From JBDHHQ01 sp039586035 (GTDB lineage: Bacteria > Gemmatimonadota > Gemmatimonadetes > Longimicrobiales > Gaopeijiaceae): a stretch of DNA of 64,000 bases. Below the pieces are notes generated by a model. The model was given only the letters and a program-made list of their open reading frames with translations. It made no database searches and was not told the origin of the DNA. The stretch spans positions 47,227 through 111,226 of the forward strand of contig JBDHLD010000008.1 in NCBI GenBank assembly GCA_039586035.1, in the 5' to 3' direction. Made by a program: the position numbers and the translations under genes. Positions 35,267 through 44,366 of this stretch are shown piece by piece (positions within the stretch are counted from its first letter, which is position 1; each line of letters begins with the position of its first letter).

Positions 35267-36259
35267 TTGGTGGCGGCACTGCTCGTGGCACTGGGGTGGC
35301 TCATGCTGCTGCCCCAGCCCGCATGGGCCTGGGGCCCTGCCACGCACGTAGCCCTCGGGGAGGCCGTTCTGGCTTCGCTCTACCTCCTGCCCCCGGCCAT
35401 CCGCGCGCTCCTCGAGAGGTTCCCCATCCACTTTCTCTACGGGTCGGTGGCAGCCGATATCTCGTTCGCCAAGAAGTACGTGCCCGAGGGCCGCCACTGC
35501 CACCACTGGCCCGTGGGCGAAGAGATCCTGGCGTCGGCCGAGAACGACGCGTTGAGAGCTACTGGGCTCGGTTACCTGGCGCACCTGGCGGCCGATACGA
35601 TCGCCCACAACCTGTTCGTGCCGCGTCAGCTCCTGATTACCAGCACCACGCAGGCGCTGGGGCACACGTACTGGGAGCACCGGATGGACATGCACGTGGG
35701 CCAGGAGCACATGGGCAAGGCCCGCAGGTTGGTGATCGACTACGACCATTCGGAGGCCGACGCCCTCTTCGACGCCGTCCTCAGCCGGACGCTCTTCAGC
35801 TTCCAGACCAATCGGCGCATCTTCCGCGGAATGATCCGGATCCAGGACAGCGACCAATGGCAGCAGGTCTTCGATCGGGTCCTGAAGAACTCCCGCTTCG
35901 ACCTCCCGGACGCCGAGGTGGAGCGATATGCGGCGCTCTCGTTCGACTACGTCGTGGACTACCTGGTGGACCGAGGCGACTCACGCCCCGGGGCCCTGGA
36001 TCCCGTCGGCGACCTGAACCTGCGGCTCGCGAAGAAGGTCCGGCGGGTGGCCATGGCGAACCCCGAGGCCCAGGACGCCGCCTCCCTGGCCGAGATGGCC
36101 AACGAGTTCTTCCCGCTACCTGCCGAGCCGCTGCGCTACTGGGCTTCGCCCGAGTTCGACGCGCCGTGGATCGCCGACGTCATCCCGGTCCCGCCAGCCG
36201 CTGAGACAGAACCGCCCGAGCAGCCTTTGGGTCTGCCCGCCCCGCCGAGCGCTTCATGA
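35267..36259 (+). CDS. Secreted zinc-dependent phospholipase C-like protein
   Basis: 330 residues from a TTG with GGAGG 11 bp upstream (a GTG three bases later also works). A signal peptide (VALGWLMLLPQPAWA) is followed directly by Trp-Gly-Pro-Ala-Thr-His, the mature N-terminus expected of the zinc-dependent PLC/P1-nuclease fold, whose N-terminal Trp and several His bind zinc. Further candidate ligands: HFLYGSVAADI, RHCHHWPVGEEIL and LGYLAHLAADTIAHNLF. It probably acts outside the cytoplasmic membrane; substrate is not predictable. Its last 80 bp overlap the end of gatB on the other strand. Confidence 0.8.
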   Translation: MVAALLVALGWLMLLPQPAWAWGPATHVALGEAVLASLYLLPPAIRALLERFPIHFLYGSVAADISFAKKYVPEGRHCHHWPVGEEILASAENDALRATGLGYLAHLAADTIAHNLFVPRQLLITSTTQALGHTYWEHRMDMHVGQEHMGKARRLVIDYDHSEADALFDAVLSRTLFSFQTNRRIFRGMIRIQDSDQWQQVFDRVLKNSRFDLPDAEVERYAALSFDYVVDYLVDRGDSRPGALDPVGDLNLRLAKKVRRVAMANPEAQDAASLAEMANEFFPLPAEPLRYWASPEFDAPWIADVIPVPPAAETEPPEQPLGLPAPPSAS

Positions 36260-37646
36260 CCTCGCCGATGAAGAACCCGAGGAGCCGCTCCTCCCCGGCC
36301 TGATACCGGCTCACCTCGTCGGGATAATCCGCCAGCGCTGCCCGGACCCACTCCTCCAGCGGCTCGGAACCAGAGACCTGGGCCAGGCCGCCGGCTTCGA
36401 CGATCTCCGCCGCGGGTCGCCCCGTCTCCACCATCTCGACCAGGACCTGCCGGCCCATGCCCCGCGACAGAGTCCCGTCGCCCACCAGCTCCACCAACGC
36501 CACGAGTCCGGCGGGAGGAACCGGAAAGTCGGCGAGCCCGACGCCACGCTCGTTGGCCTCGCGCAGCACCGGCCCCATGACCCAGTTGGACGCTTCCTTG
36601 GCCTGGAGGCCCGCCGTCACCAGGGCCTCGAAATAGTCGGCGACGCTCCTCGATGCAGCGAGCACGCCGGCGTCGTACTCGGGCAGGCCCAGCTCGTTCA
36701 CGAACCGCTGGCGCCGGGCGTCGGGCAGCTCCGGGAGCGTCGATCGGATGACCTCGACCTCGGAAGGATCGAGAACCAGGGGCGGAAGGTCGGGGTCGGG
36801 GAAGTATCGGTAGTCGTGACTCTCCTCCTTCGACCGCATGGTGCGAACCTGGGCGGCGCCCGCGTCCCACAAGAGGGTCTCCTGGACGATCCGCCCTCCC
36901 TCCCCCAGGACCGCCACCTGCCGGGCGATCTCCGTGTGGAGGGCTCGCTCCACTGCGGAGAACGAGTTGAGGTTCTTCACCTCGGTCTTGACCCCGAGGA
37001 CCGAGGAGCCCGAGGGCCGCACCGAGACGTTGGCATCCACCCGGAGACTCCCCTCCTCCATGTTGCAGTCGCTGACGTCCAGGTATTGGAGAAGCCGCTT
37101 CAGCCGCTGGAGGAAGGACCGCGCCTCGGCCGGTGACGCCAGATCCGGCTCGGTCACGATCTCGACCAGGGGCGTGCCCGTCCGGTTCAGATCCACGGCC
37201 GTTTCCCCCTCGAAGCGATCGTGGAGAGATTTGCCGGCATCCTCCTCCATGTGTATGCGCGTGATGCCCACCACCGCTGCATGCTCCGTGTCTTCAGCGG
37301 CGAACCGACCCTCGGTGGCCAGCGGCGACTCGAACTGGGAGATCTGGTATCCCTTGGGCAAGTCGGGATAGAAGTAGTTCTTCCGGGCGAAGACGCTCAC
37401 GGGATGAACGCGACACTCCAACGCGAGGGCGGTCGTGACCGCGAGACGCACGGCCTCTCCGTTCAGGACCGGCAGGGCACCGGGCAAGCCCAGACATACG
37501 GGGCAGACGTTGGTGTTGGGAGCGGCGCCGAAGGCCGTGGAGTCCGCGCAGAAGAGCTTCTCCGCGGTGCGGAGCTGAACGTGCACCTCCAAGCCGATGA
37601 CGGGCTCGTACCCGCCCGTTGCGGTCCCCGGAGCCCCGTCGCTCAC
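36180..37646 (-). CDS. gatB: Aspartyl/glutamyl-tRNA amidotransferase subunit B
   Basis: 488 residues. Catalytic-cradle motifs EPVIGLEVHVQL, CPVCLGLPGALPVLN with Cys pair, RKNYFYPDLPKGYQISQ and HMEEDAGKSLHD; then the helical GatB/YqeY tail domain. With GatA and GatC it amidates Glu-tRNA-Gln (and often Asp-tRNA-Asn). The gene's 3' end is overlapped in antisense by the phospholipase-like gene. Starts inside the gatA stop (4-bp overlap). Confidence 0.97.
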   Translation of the reverse strand: MSDGAPGTATGGYEPVIGLEVHVQLRTAEKLFCADSTAFGAAPNTNVCPVCLGLPGALPVLNGEAVRLAVTTALALECRVHPVSVFARKNYFYPDLPKGYQISQFESPLATEGRFAAEDTEHAAVVGITRIHMEEDAGKSLHDRFEGETAVDLNRTGTPLVEIVTEPDLASPAEARSFLQRLKRLLQYLDVSDCNMEEGSLRVDANVSVRPSGSSVLGVKTEVKNLNSFSAVERALHTEIARQVAVLGEGGRIVQETLLWDAGAAQVRTMRSKEESHDYRYFPDPDLPPLVLDPSEVEVIRSTLPELPDARRQRFVNELGLPEYDAGVLAASRSVADYFEALVTAGLQAKEASNWVMGPVLREANERGVGLADFPVPPAGLVALVELVGDGTLSRGMGRQVLVEMVETGRPAAEIVEAGGLAQVSGSEPLEEWVRAALADYPDEVSRYQAGEERLLGFFIGEVMKRSAGRADPKAARAVLSQRLAGPG

Positions 37647-39082
37647 GTTCCCTCCTCGGCGAGGGCCGCCTCGAGGGCGCCCGCGGCCCGCAGCATGGAG
37701 ACCTCGCCCCAGCGCGGCGCCATGATCTGCCCGCCCACCGGCAGCCCCCGACTCCGGCCGATGGGCAGGGACATGGCCGGTATGCCGGCCAGATTGGCCG
37801 TGACCGTGAACACGTCGCTCAGGTACATCTGCACGGGATCCTGCACCCGCTCGCCCAGGCCGAAAGCGACCGTGGGCGACGTGGGTGTGAACAGCACGTC
37901 CACCGTCCGGAACGCGTCGCGGAAGTCGGCGGCGATGCGAGCCCTGGCCCTCTGGGCGCTGCCGTAGTACGCGTCGTAATAACCGGCCGAGAGCGCGTAC
38001 GTCCCCAGCATGATGCGACGCTTCACTTCGACGCCGAATCCCTCGGACCTGGACCGCTCGTACATGTCTCGGGGGGACGTGGGCCCCTCCGCCCGGTGGC
38101 CGAAGCGGACGCCGTCGAACCTGGCCAGGTTGCTGGATGCTTCGGCCGGTGCGATCACATAGTACGCCGGAATCGCCAGGTGGGTGTTCGGGAGGGACAC
38201 GTCCAGGATCTCGGCGCCCTGATCTCGGAGGCGGTCAACGGCGCGCTGGCACAGCTGCCGAATCTCGGGCTCGAGCGCATCCGGCATGTACTCCCTGGGC
38301 ACCCCCACCCTGAGACCGGCCCCGCCTCCGCGGGCGGCATCGGCCAGCGACTGGGGGGGCCGTAGCTGGGAGGTGGAGTCACGCGGGTCGTGCCCGGCGA
38401 TCACGTCCAGGAGCGTGGCTGCTTCCTCCACCGTTCTCGCCATGGTCCCCACCTGGTCCAGCGACGAGGCGAAGGCCACGAGCCCGTAGCGCGACACGAG
38501 CCCGTAGGTGGGCTTGATGCCCACCACTCCGCAGAGGGCGGCCGGCTGTCGCACCGAGCCACCGGTGTCGGAGCCCAGCGCCAGCGGCACGAGTCCGGCT
38601 GCCACGGCCGCCGCCGACCCGCCGGAGCTGCCCCCCGGCACGCGCGCCGGGTCGATGGGGTTCAGCGTGGGCCCACGCGCGGAGTTCTCGGTCGAGGACC
38701 CCATCCCGAACTCGTCCAGGTTGGTCTTGCCGACGATCACCGCGCCGGCGTCGCGGAGGCGGCGAACGGCGGTGGCCTCGAACGGCGACCGGTAGCCCTC
38801 GAGCATGCGGGAGGCGCAGGTGGTGGGCATGTCCAGGGTCGCCAGATTGTCCTTCACGGCGACGGGCACGCCCGCCAGCGGACCGCCCGGGGCTGCGAGC
38901 GGCGTCATCGCCGTCCGGTCGGCGGCCTCCCCGGCCGGGAGGACAGACAGGAAAGCATTGAGGTCGCCCCGACCCCGGATCGCCTCCAGGGCGGCGGATA
39001 CGAAGTGGCTCGGCTCGACCGTCCCTTCGCGCACGGCTCGAGCCATTGCCGAGACCGGGCGGTCGAGGGGCCGGTCTCTCAC
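37643..39082 (-). CDS. gatA: Glutamyl-tRNA(Gln) amidotransferase subunit A
   Basis: 479 residues. Amidase-signature Ser-cisSer-Lys triad: Lys77 in VAVKDN, Ser in PGGSSGGSAAA (about 152-153) and Ser177 in GSDTGGSVRQP. It hydrolyses glutamine and channels ammonia to GatB. Overlaps gatC and gatB by 4 bp each, so the three subunits should be made in step. The presence of gatCAB implies an indirect route to Gln- and/or Asn-tRNA. Confidence 0.97.
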   Translation of the reverse strand: MRDRPLDRPVSAMARAVREGTVEPSHFVSAALEAIRGRGDLNAFLSVLPAGEAADRTAMTPLAAPGGPLAGVPVAVKDNLATLDMPTTCASRMLEGYRSPFEATAVRRLRDAGAVIVGKTNLDEFGMGSSTENSARGPTLNPIDPARVPGGSSGGSAAAVAAGLVPLALGSDTGGSVRQPAALCGVVGIKPTYGLVSRYGLVAFASSLDQVGTMARTVEEAATLLDVIAGHDPRDSTSQLRPPQSLADAARGGGAGLRVGVPREYMPDALEPEIRQLCQRAVDRLRDQGAEILDVSLPNTHLAIPAYYVIAPAEASSNLARFDGVRFGHRAEGPTSPRDMYERSRSEGFGVEVKRRIMLGTYALSAGYYDAYYGSAQRARARIAADFRDAFRTVDVLFTPTSPTVAFGLGERVQDPVQMYLSDVFTVTANLAGIPAMSLPIGRSRGLPVGGQIMAPRWGEVSMLRAAGALEAALAEEGT

Positions 39083-39399
39083 CGGCCGGAGCCGCCCGCC
39101 GCGTCGTCGTGCAGGACCGACAGCTTGGGGACGAGGAAGAGACCGTCCCGCAGGTCCGGCGCGAAGCTCTCGGGTGGCTGGCGGAGCGGGTCGGGCTCGA
39201 TGTCACCCGGACGGCGCTCGGGCGCGCTGGCGGGACCCACCGGGGCCCCGGTGTCCCTGACCTCCTCCGCTGCGGGCAGCGCCGCCACGTGCTCCAGGAT
39301 GGCGTTCAGCTCCCGGGTCATCCTCCGGATCTCGTCGTCCGGGAGAACCAGATGGGCGAGAGCCGCGATGCCCCGTACGTCATCGGGGGTGACGGACAA
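39079..39399 (-). CDS. gatC: Aspartyl/glutamyl-tRNA amidotransferase subunit C
   Basis: 106 residues. The two-helix N-terminus (DVRGIAALAHLVLPDDEI, MTRELNAILEHVAAL) and the C-terminal LRDGLFLVPKLSVLHD match GatC, which wraps around GatA and stabilises the complex. Starts 12 bp after the helicase gene and overlaps gatA by 4 bp. Confidence 0.94.
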   Translation of the reverse strand: MSVTPDDVRGIAALAHLVLPDDEIRRMTRELNAILEHVAALPAAEEVRDTGAPVGPASAPERRPGDIEPDPLRQPPESFAPDLRDGLFLVPKLSVLHDDAAGGSGR

Positions 39400-39411
39400 G
39401 GTCGGTCCTCC

Positions 39412-41697
39412 TCAGCCGAAGGGCCGTTCCAGCCCGGCGTACCTCGCCAGCAGCTTCTTTCTGCCGACGTCGTCGAACTCCACCAGCAGCTTCAGATCTC
39501 GGCCGAACCCCGAGACGTCCACGATGGAGCCCTCCCCGAAGGTGGCGTGGACCACGCGCTCACCCCGGACGAACCGCGGCAAGTCCTGGTTCAGGGAGAA
39601 ATCCAGGTCGGGCTCGAAGTCCGCCATGGGCTGTCGGGCGGCGTGCGTTCGGACCGGCGTCTGGGTCCGGTAGGCCTCCGCCGCCGTGTCCCGTGCCCGC
39701 AGCCTCAGCGACTTCCGCTTCTCCAGCAGCTCCTCGGGGATCGCCTCGACGAAGGAGGAGAGTCCGCCATACATGTACTCGCCCGCTCGGCGACGACGAC
39801 GCGCGTGCGTCAGGTACAGCTTGTCCTCGGCCCGGGTCAGTCCCACATAGAAGAGCCGCCGCTCTTCCTCCAGCTGCTCCGGCTCGTCGAAGGCTCGGCT
39901 CAGGGGAAACAGTCCGTCCTCCAGGCCCGCGATGAACACCGAGGGAAACTCCAATCCCTTGGCGTTGTGGAGGGTCATGAGGACGACCGCGTCCGCGTTC
40001 GGGTCGTGACGGTCCACGTCGGCGACCAGGGCCACCTGCTGAAGGAACAAATCCAGCTCGGTGAAACGGTCGCGCTCGCCTTCGTCCCAATCCTCCATCA
40101 GCGCCGCGTCGAAGTCCAACGCCCCGGCGATGAGCTCCTTCACATTCTCGATCCTGTCCTCGCCCTCGGGGCCCTCGGCGCGGAGGTGCCGCACCAGCTC
40201 CAACTCCTCGATCAGCTCGGTGAGCAGGTCGCCCACGCGCTGCCTGGCGGCCCTGGCCGAGTAGCGCTGGACCAACGAGGCGACGCTCTCCAGACCCCGC
40301 GCCGCGGCGGTTCGCAGCCCCGGTACCTCCGAGCCCCGTGCCGCGGCCTCGAGCAGAGTGAGCCCCTCGGACTCCGCCCAGCTCCTGAGGTGCTCCAGGC
40401 TCGTGGCCCCCACCCCCCTTCGAGGGTAGTTGACCACCCGGTCGAAGGCCTCGGCATCCTTGGGATTCGAGACCAGGCGGAGGTAGGCCAGCACGTCCTG
40501 GATCTCCCGCCGCTCGTAGAAGCGGACACCGCCCACGACCTGATACGGGACTCCGCGTCGACGAAACGCGTCCTCGAGCGCCCGGGATTGGGCGTTGGTG
40601 CGGTAGAGGACGGAGAACCGTCGGTAGCTTCTGTCGGGGCGATCCTGGAAACGCTCCAGGATCTGCTCAACGATCCAGCCGGCTTCGTCCGTCTCGTCTC
40701 CGGTCTCGACCAGCGTGATCGTCTCGCCGCCCAACCGCTCCGTGCGCAGCGTCTTGCCCTTGCGCCGGAGATTCTGCGCGATGACGGCGTTGGCCGCAGC
40801 CAGGATCCGTTCCGTGGAGCGGTAGTTCTGCTCGAGCCGCACGGTGGCGGCGCCGGGAAAGGCCTGTTCGAAGTCGAGGATGTTCCGGATGTCGGCACCC
40901 CTCCAGCCGTAGATGCTCTGATCGTCGTCGCCCACGACCATGAGATTGCGGTGCCCACCGGCAAGCAGCTCCACGAAGCGGAATTGGGCTCGGTTGGTGT
41001 CCTGATATTCGTCCACGAGCACGAAAGCGAATCGTTCGCGGTACCGCGCGAGCAGATGCTCGTCCTGCTCGAGTAGCTCCACCGGCTTCACCAGCAGATC
41101 GTCGAAGTCGAGGGCGTTTTGCTCCTTCAGGGAGCGCTGATACCGGGGGTAGACCTTCGCCACGTTGCGGACGAACACGTCGAAGCTGTCACCGTTGTCG
41201 GCGACGAAGTCCTCCGGACCCACGAGCTGGTTCTTGGCACCGCTGATCTGCCCGCGGATGGCCTTCGGGGACCAACGCTTCGGATCGAGGCCGACGGCTT
41301 CGGTGGTCCGTTTGATCTGTCGGAGGCTCTGCTCGGCGTCCAGGATGGTAAAGGTGTGGGACCACCCCAGCTGGGGCGCGTGACGACGGAGCAAGCGCGC
41401 GCCCATGGAGTGGAACGTGCCCATCCACATGCCCGCCGGCTCGGTGCCCAGTACGCGGCGGATCCGGGCCCGCATCTCCTGCGCGGCCTTGTTCGTGAAA
41501 GTGACGGCGAGGATCCGCTCCGGTGGCACGCCGTGGTGTTGGATCAGGTGACAGATTCTCACCGTGAGCACCCGGGTCTTGCCTGAACCGGCTCCGGCCA
41601 GAACCAGGATGGGTCCCTCGAAGTGGGAGACGGCTGCTTGCTGTTCGGGGTTCAGGCCCTGAGCGTAGGGCGGGGTGGCGTGGTCCTTCTCGATCAT
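39412..41697 (-). CDS. pcrA: UvrD/PcrA-type superfamily 1A DNA helicase
   Basis: 761 residues. All helicase motifs are visible: Q/I LNPEQQAAV and LAGAGSGKT, Ia VTFTNKAA, II VDEYQDTN, III VVGDDDQSIYGWRGAD, IV RLEQNYRST, V TLHNAKGLEFPSVF, VI FYVGLTRAEDKLYL. The C-terminal Tudor-like domain (VVHATFGEGSIVDV) is typical of PcrA/UvrD and binds RNA polymerase in known members. 3'-5' helicase in repair and replication. The ATG at 41697 is preferred; a TTG four codons upstream is possible. Upstream of gatC, likely the same transcript. Confidence 0.95.
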   Translation of the reverse strand: MIEKDHATPPYAQGLNPEQQAAVSHFEGPILVLAGAGSGKTRVLTVRICHLIQHHGVPPERILAVTFTNKAAQEMRARIRRVLGTEPAGMWMGTFHSMGARLLRRHAPQLGWSHTFTILDAEQSLRQIKRTTEAVGLDPKRWSPKAIRGQISGAKNQLVGPEDFVADNGDSFDVFVRNVAKVYPRYQRSLKEQNALDFDDLLVKPVELLEQDEHLLARYRERFAFVLVDEYQDTNRAQFRFVELLAGGHRNLMVVGDDDQSIYGWRGADIRNILDFEQAFPGAATVRLEQNYRSTERILAAANAVIAQNLRRKGKTLRTERLGGETITLVETGDETDEAGWIVEQILERFQDRPDRSYRRFSVLYRTNAQSRALEDAFRRRGVPYQVVGGVRFYERREIQDVLAYLRLVSNPKDAEAFDRVVNYPRRGVGATSLEHLRSWAESEGLTLLEAAARGSEVPGLRTAAARGLESVASLVQRYSARAARQRVGDLLTELIEELELVRHLRAEGPEGEDRIENVKELIAGALDFDAALMEDWDEGERDRFTELDLFLQQVALVADVDRHDPNADAVVLMTLHNAKGLEFPSVFIAGLEDGLFPLSRAFDEPEQLEEERRLFYVGLTRAEDKLYLTHARRRRRAGEYMYGGLSSFVEAIPEELLEKRKSLRLRARDTAAEAYRTQTPVRTHAARQPMADFEPDLDFSLNQDLPRFVRGERVVHATFGEGSIVDVSGFGRDLKLLVEFDDVGRKKLLARYAGLERPFG

Positions 41698-41815
41698 TGG
41701 CTCCGGCAACGATGTCGACGAGTCGTGGGGGCCCGGGCCGGCGTCGAGCCTCCGGCCCCGAGGCGCTCGAGGCTAGGCGTCGACGCGCCGCTGCGCCAGG
41801 GGGCGGGCTCCGACC

Positions 41816-43030
41816 CTACGCCGGCACCTCGGGAATGGGCTCGAGGGTCTCTGCGGCCGTCGGCAGCCGCACCTGAAAGGTCGCGCCTCGGCGGTTCCGC
41901 TCCAAGAGCTCGATGCGTCCGCCGTGCATGCTCTCGAAGATCCGCCGCGCCAGCGCCAGGCCGACGCCCCATCCCCCCTTCTTGCCGCTCGTCCCCGGTT
42001 CGAAGAGCCGTTCCCGGAGATCCATGGCGACACCGGGGCCCGTGTCGCGCACGCGGAGCGTCACCCAGCCGGGCGTCTCGGCCCGGGCGTAGATCATGAT
42101 GCGTCCACCCCGGCCAGCCAGGGCGTCCAGCGAATTCTTCACCAGGTTCTCCAGAGCCCAGACCAGGAGCACGCCGTTGCCGCGAATGAGGGGTAACGTG
42201 TCCGGAATGTCCACCATGAGGCGAACGTCGGAGCCGAAGCGGGGCAGCCGAGCGCGTATGTACTGCTCCAATTCACCGCCCACCGTCGCGAGCGCCAGGG
42301 GATGGAGCTCCGGAGAGCGGCCGATGAGCTCGAACCGGCGGCTCACCCGCTCCAGGCGCTCCAGGTCCTCCTCGATCCCCTGGGCGATCTCGAGGCTGGG
42401 GAGGCTCTCCGGGCGCTCGTCGGGCGGCAGCCGCAGAAGCTCGAGCCAGCCTTCGAGCGAGCTGAGGGGTGTGCCGAGCTGGTGAGCCAGCTCCCTGGCC
42501 ATTCCGGCCCACGCTCGCTCCGACTCGGCCCTGCGCTGAAACGTGAACACCACGAAACCGATCAGGGCGGTCAGCACGAGTCCCCCGACCTGGAGCCACG
42601 GGACCCAGCGAAGTTGTCGCACCACGGGCGTGTCGCCGAAGTGGATGTGGTTGCCGGCCGGGTCGCCGACGGGACTCCGGCGGGCGGAGAGCTGGACGAC
42701 GTACTGCTGGATTCGGGCCTGACCCTCGGGCGTCGCCGGATCGGCTTCGAAAGGCAGGTTCTCGACGGCCAGGACCGAGTCCCGAGGGTCGGTGACCACC
42801 AAGGGAACACCCACCTCCACCACCAGGCGCTGGAGCTCGAAGAGCGTCTGGTCGGCCGCGGCAGGGTCGGGGTCGCTGGCCCATTCCTGGACCTCGGCGA
42901 ACACCTCCGTCAGGACTGCGCCGTCTTCCCGAAGCGCGTCCACGATCCGCTGGGTGTAGGCGATGTACCAGACGAGCAGGCTGCCGAACAGCACGGCCAG
43001 CGCGAGTGACCAGCCCCTTCGGGTCAGCAC
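41816..43030 (-). CDS. Membrane sensor histidine kinase (orphan)
   Basis: 404 residues. Two transmembrane helices (about 7-25 and 146-165) frame a roughly 120-residue extracytoplasmic sensor region. The dimerisation/phosphoacceptor box is RELAHQLGTPLSSLEGW with His183, followed by N box ENLVKNSLDAL, G1 RDTGPGVAM, F box LFEPGTSGKKGGWG and G2 GVGLALARRIF. No response-regulator gene is adjacent; the nearest receiver lies beyond serS on the other strand. The sensor region contains no motif I can name. Confidence 0.92.
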   Translation of the reverse strand: MLTRRGWSLALAVLFGSLLVWYIAYTQRIVDALREDGAVLTEVFAEVQEWASDPDPAAADQTLFELQRLVVEVGVPLVVTDPRDSVLAVENLPFEADPATPEGQARIQQYVVQLSARRSPVGDPAGNHIHFGDTPVVRQLRWVPWLQVGGLVLTALIGFVVFTFQRRAESERAWAGMARELAHQLGTPLSSLEGWLELLRLPPDERPESLPSLEIAQGIEEDLERLERVSRRFELIGRSPELHPLALATVGGELEQYIRARLPRFGSDVRLMVDIPDTLPLIRGNGVLLVWALENLVKNSLDALAGRGGRIMIYARAETPGWVTLRVRDTGPGVAMDLRERLFEPGTSGKKGGWGVGLALARRIFESMHGGRIELLERNRRGATFQVRLPTAAETLEPIPEVPA

Positions 43031-43087
43031 GTGCCCCGCCCGGGTTGGTCGCGCGGGCTCCCGACTCCCCGTCGCCGAGGATCCAGC

Positions 43088-44362
43088 CTACGCCAGGCGA
43101 TCCGTCCCGAGCCGATCCCGGACCGGCTCTGGCACCGTGACGGTTCCATCTGCCTCCTGGTAGGTCTCCAGGATCGCCACCATCAACCGGGGCAACGCGA
43201 GCCCGGACCCGTTCAGGGTATGGACGAACCGGGGCTTCTCCCCGCCCCCCGGCCGGAATCGAATGTTGGCCCGTCGGCTCTGATAGTCCGTGAAGGTGCT
43301 ACAACTCGAGACCTCGAGCCACCGCTCCACCCCGGGCGCCCACACCTCGAGGTCGTAGGTCATGGCCGACGAGAAGCCCAGGTCGCCCGTCGCGAGGCGC
43401 ACCACTCGGTACGGCAGATCCAGGATCTGCAGGACCTTCTCGGCCTCGCCGGTGAGCTCCTCCAGGGCCTCCAGGCTCCTGTCCGGCCGCTCGTAACGCA
43501 CGAGCTCGACCTTGTCGAACTGGTGCACGCGAAGCAGCCCTCGCGTGTCCTTTCCGGCTGCCCCGGCCTCCCGCCTGAAGCAGGGCGAATACGCGGTGTA
43601 GCGGACCGGGAGCTCCTCCGCGTTCAGGATCTCGTCCCGGTGAAGGTTCGTGACCGGCACCTCCGCAGTAGGGATCAGCCACAGGTCGTCGCGTTCCGTC
43701 TGGTACGACTCGTCGGCGAACTTGGGCAGCTGTCCGGTGCCCATGAGCGTCTCCGGCGTCACCAGATAGGGTACGCGCAGCTCCTTGTACCCATGCTCCT
43801 CGACGTGCAGATCGATCATGAAGTCGATGAGCACCCTCTGCAGGCGAGCGCCCATGCCCTTCAGCAGCGGGAAACCGGATCCCGACACCTTGGCGCCACG
43901 GGGCAGGTCGAGGATGTCCAGGGCCGCCCCCAGGTCCCAGTGGGCCTTGGGCTCGAAGTCGAACGCGCGGGGCACGCCCCAGGTCCGCACGACCTCGTTG
44001 TTCTCTTCGCCCCCACATGGCACCTCCGCCATGGGAATGTTGGGGATCGAGAGGAGGAGCTCCTCGAGTCGGCGGTCGCACGCCGTCACGCGAGCGTCGA
44101 GCTCACCGATGGCCGCAGCCACCGACCGCATCTCGGCGATGACCTCGTCGGCTGGCTCGCCCGCCTTCTTCCTTTCGCCGATCTCGCGTGACGCTTCGTT
44201 GCGCCGGGCCTTCAATACGTCGACCTCGGCGATGGCCTCTCGGCGCTGAAGGTCCTGGGCGAGGAGCTCTTCGACGACGCCCTCGCCGCCTTCGAACTCC
44301 CTTCTGGCGAGAGCGGCTTTGAGGGCGTCGGGCTCTTGCCGAATCGAACGGATGTCCAGCAT
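43088..44362 (-). CDS. serS: Seryl-tRNA synthetase
   Basis: 424 residues from the ATG at 44362. N-terminal tRNA-binding coiled coil (about 25-105, with REIGERKKAGEPADEVI), then class II motifs: SGSGFPLLKGMGARLQR, motif 2 YSPCFRREAGAAGKDTRGLLR and motif 3 NGSGLALPRLMVAILE. Charges tRNA-Ser (and tRNA-Sec where present). Starts 4 bp before the lipoprotein stop. Family length is about 425, so it is complete. Confidence 0.96.
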   Translation of the reverse strand: MLDIRSIRQEPDALKAALARREFEGGEGVVEELLAQDLQRREAIAEVDVLKARRNEASREIGERKKAGEPADEVIAEMRSVAAAIGELDARVTACDRRLEELLLSIPNIPMAEVPCGGEENNEVVRTWGVPRAFDFEPKAHWDLGAALDILDLPRGAKVSGSGFPLLKGMGARLQRVLIDFMIDLHVEEHGYKELRVPYLVTPETLMGTGQLPKFADESYQTERDDLWLIPTAEVPVTNLHRDEILNAEELPVRYTAYSPCFRREAGAAGKDTRGLLRVHQFDKVELVRYERPDRSLEALEELTGEAEKVLQILDLPYRVVRLATGDLGFSSAMTYDLEVWAPGVERWLEVSSCSTFTDYQSRRANIRFRPGGGEKPRFVHTLNGSGLALPRLMVAILETYQEADGTVTVPEPVRDRLGTDRLA

Positions 44363-44366
44363 GAGG

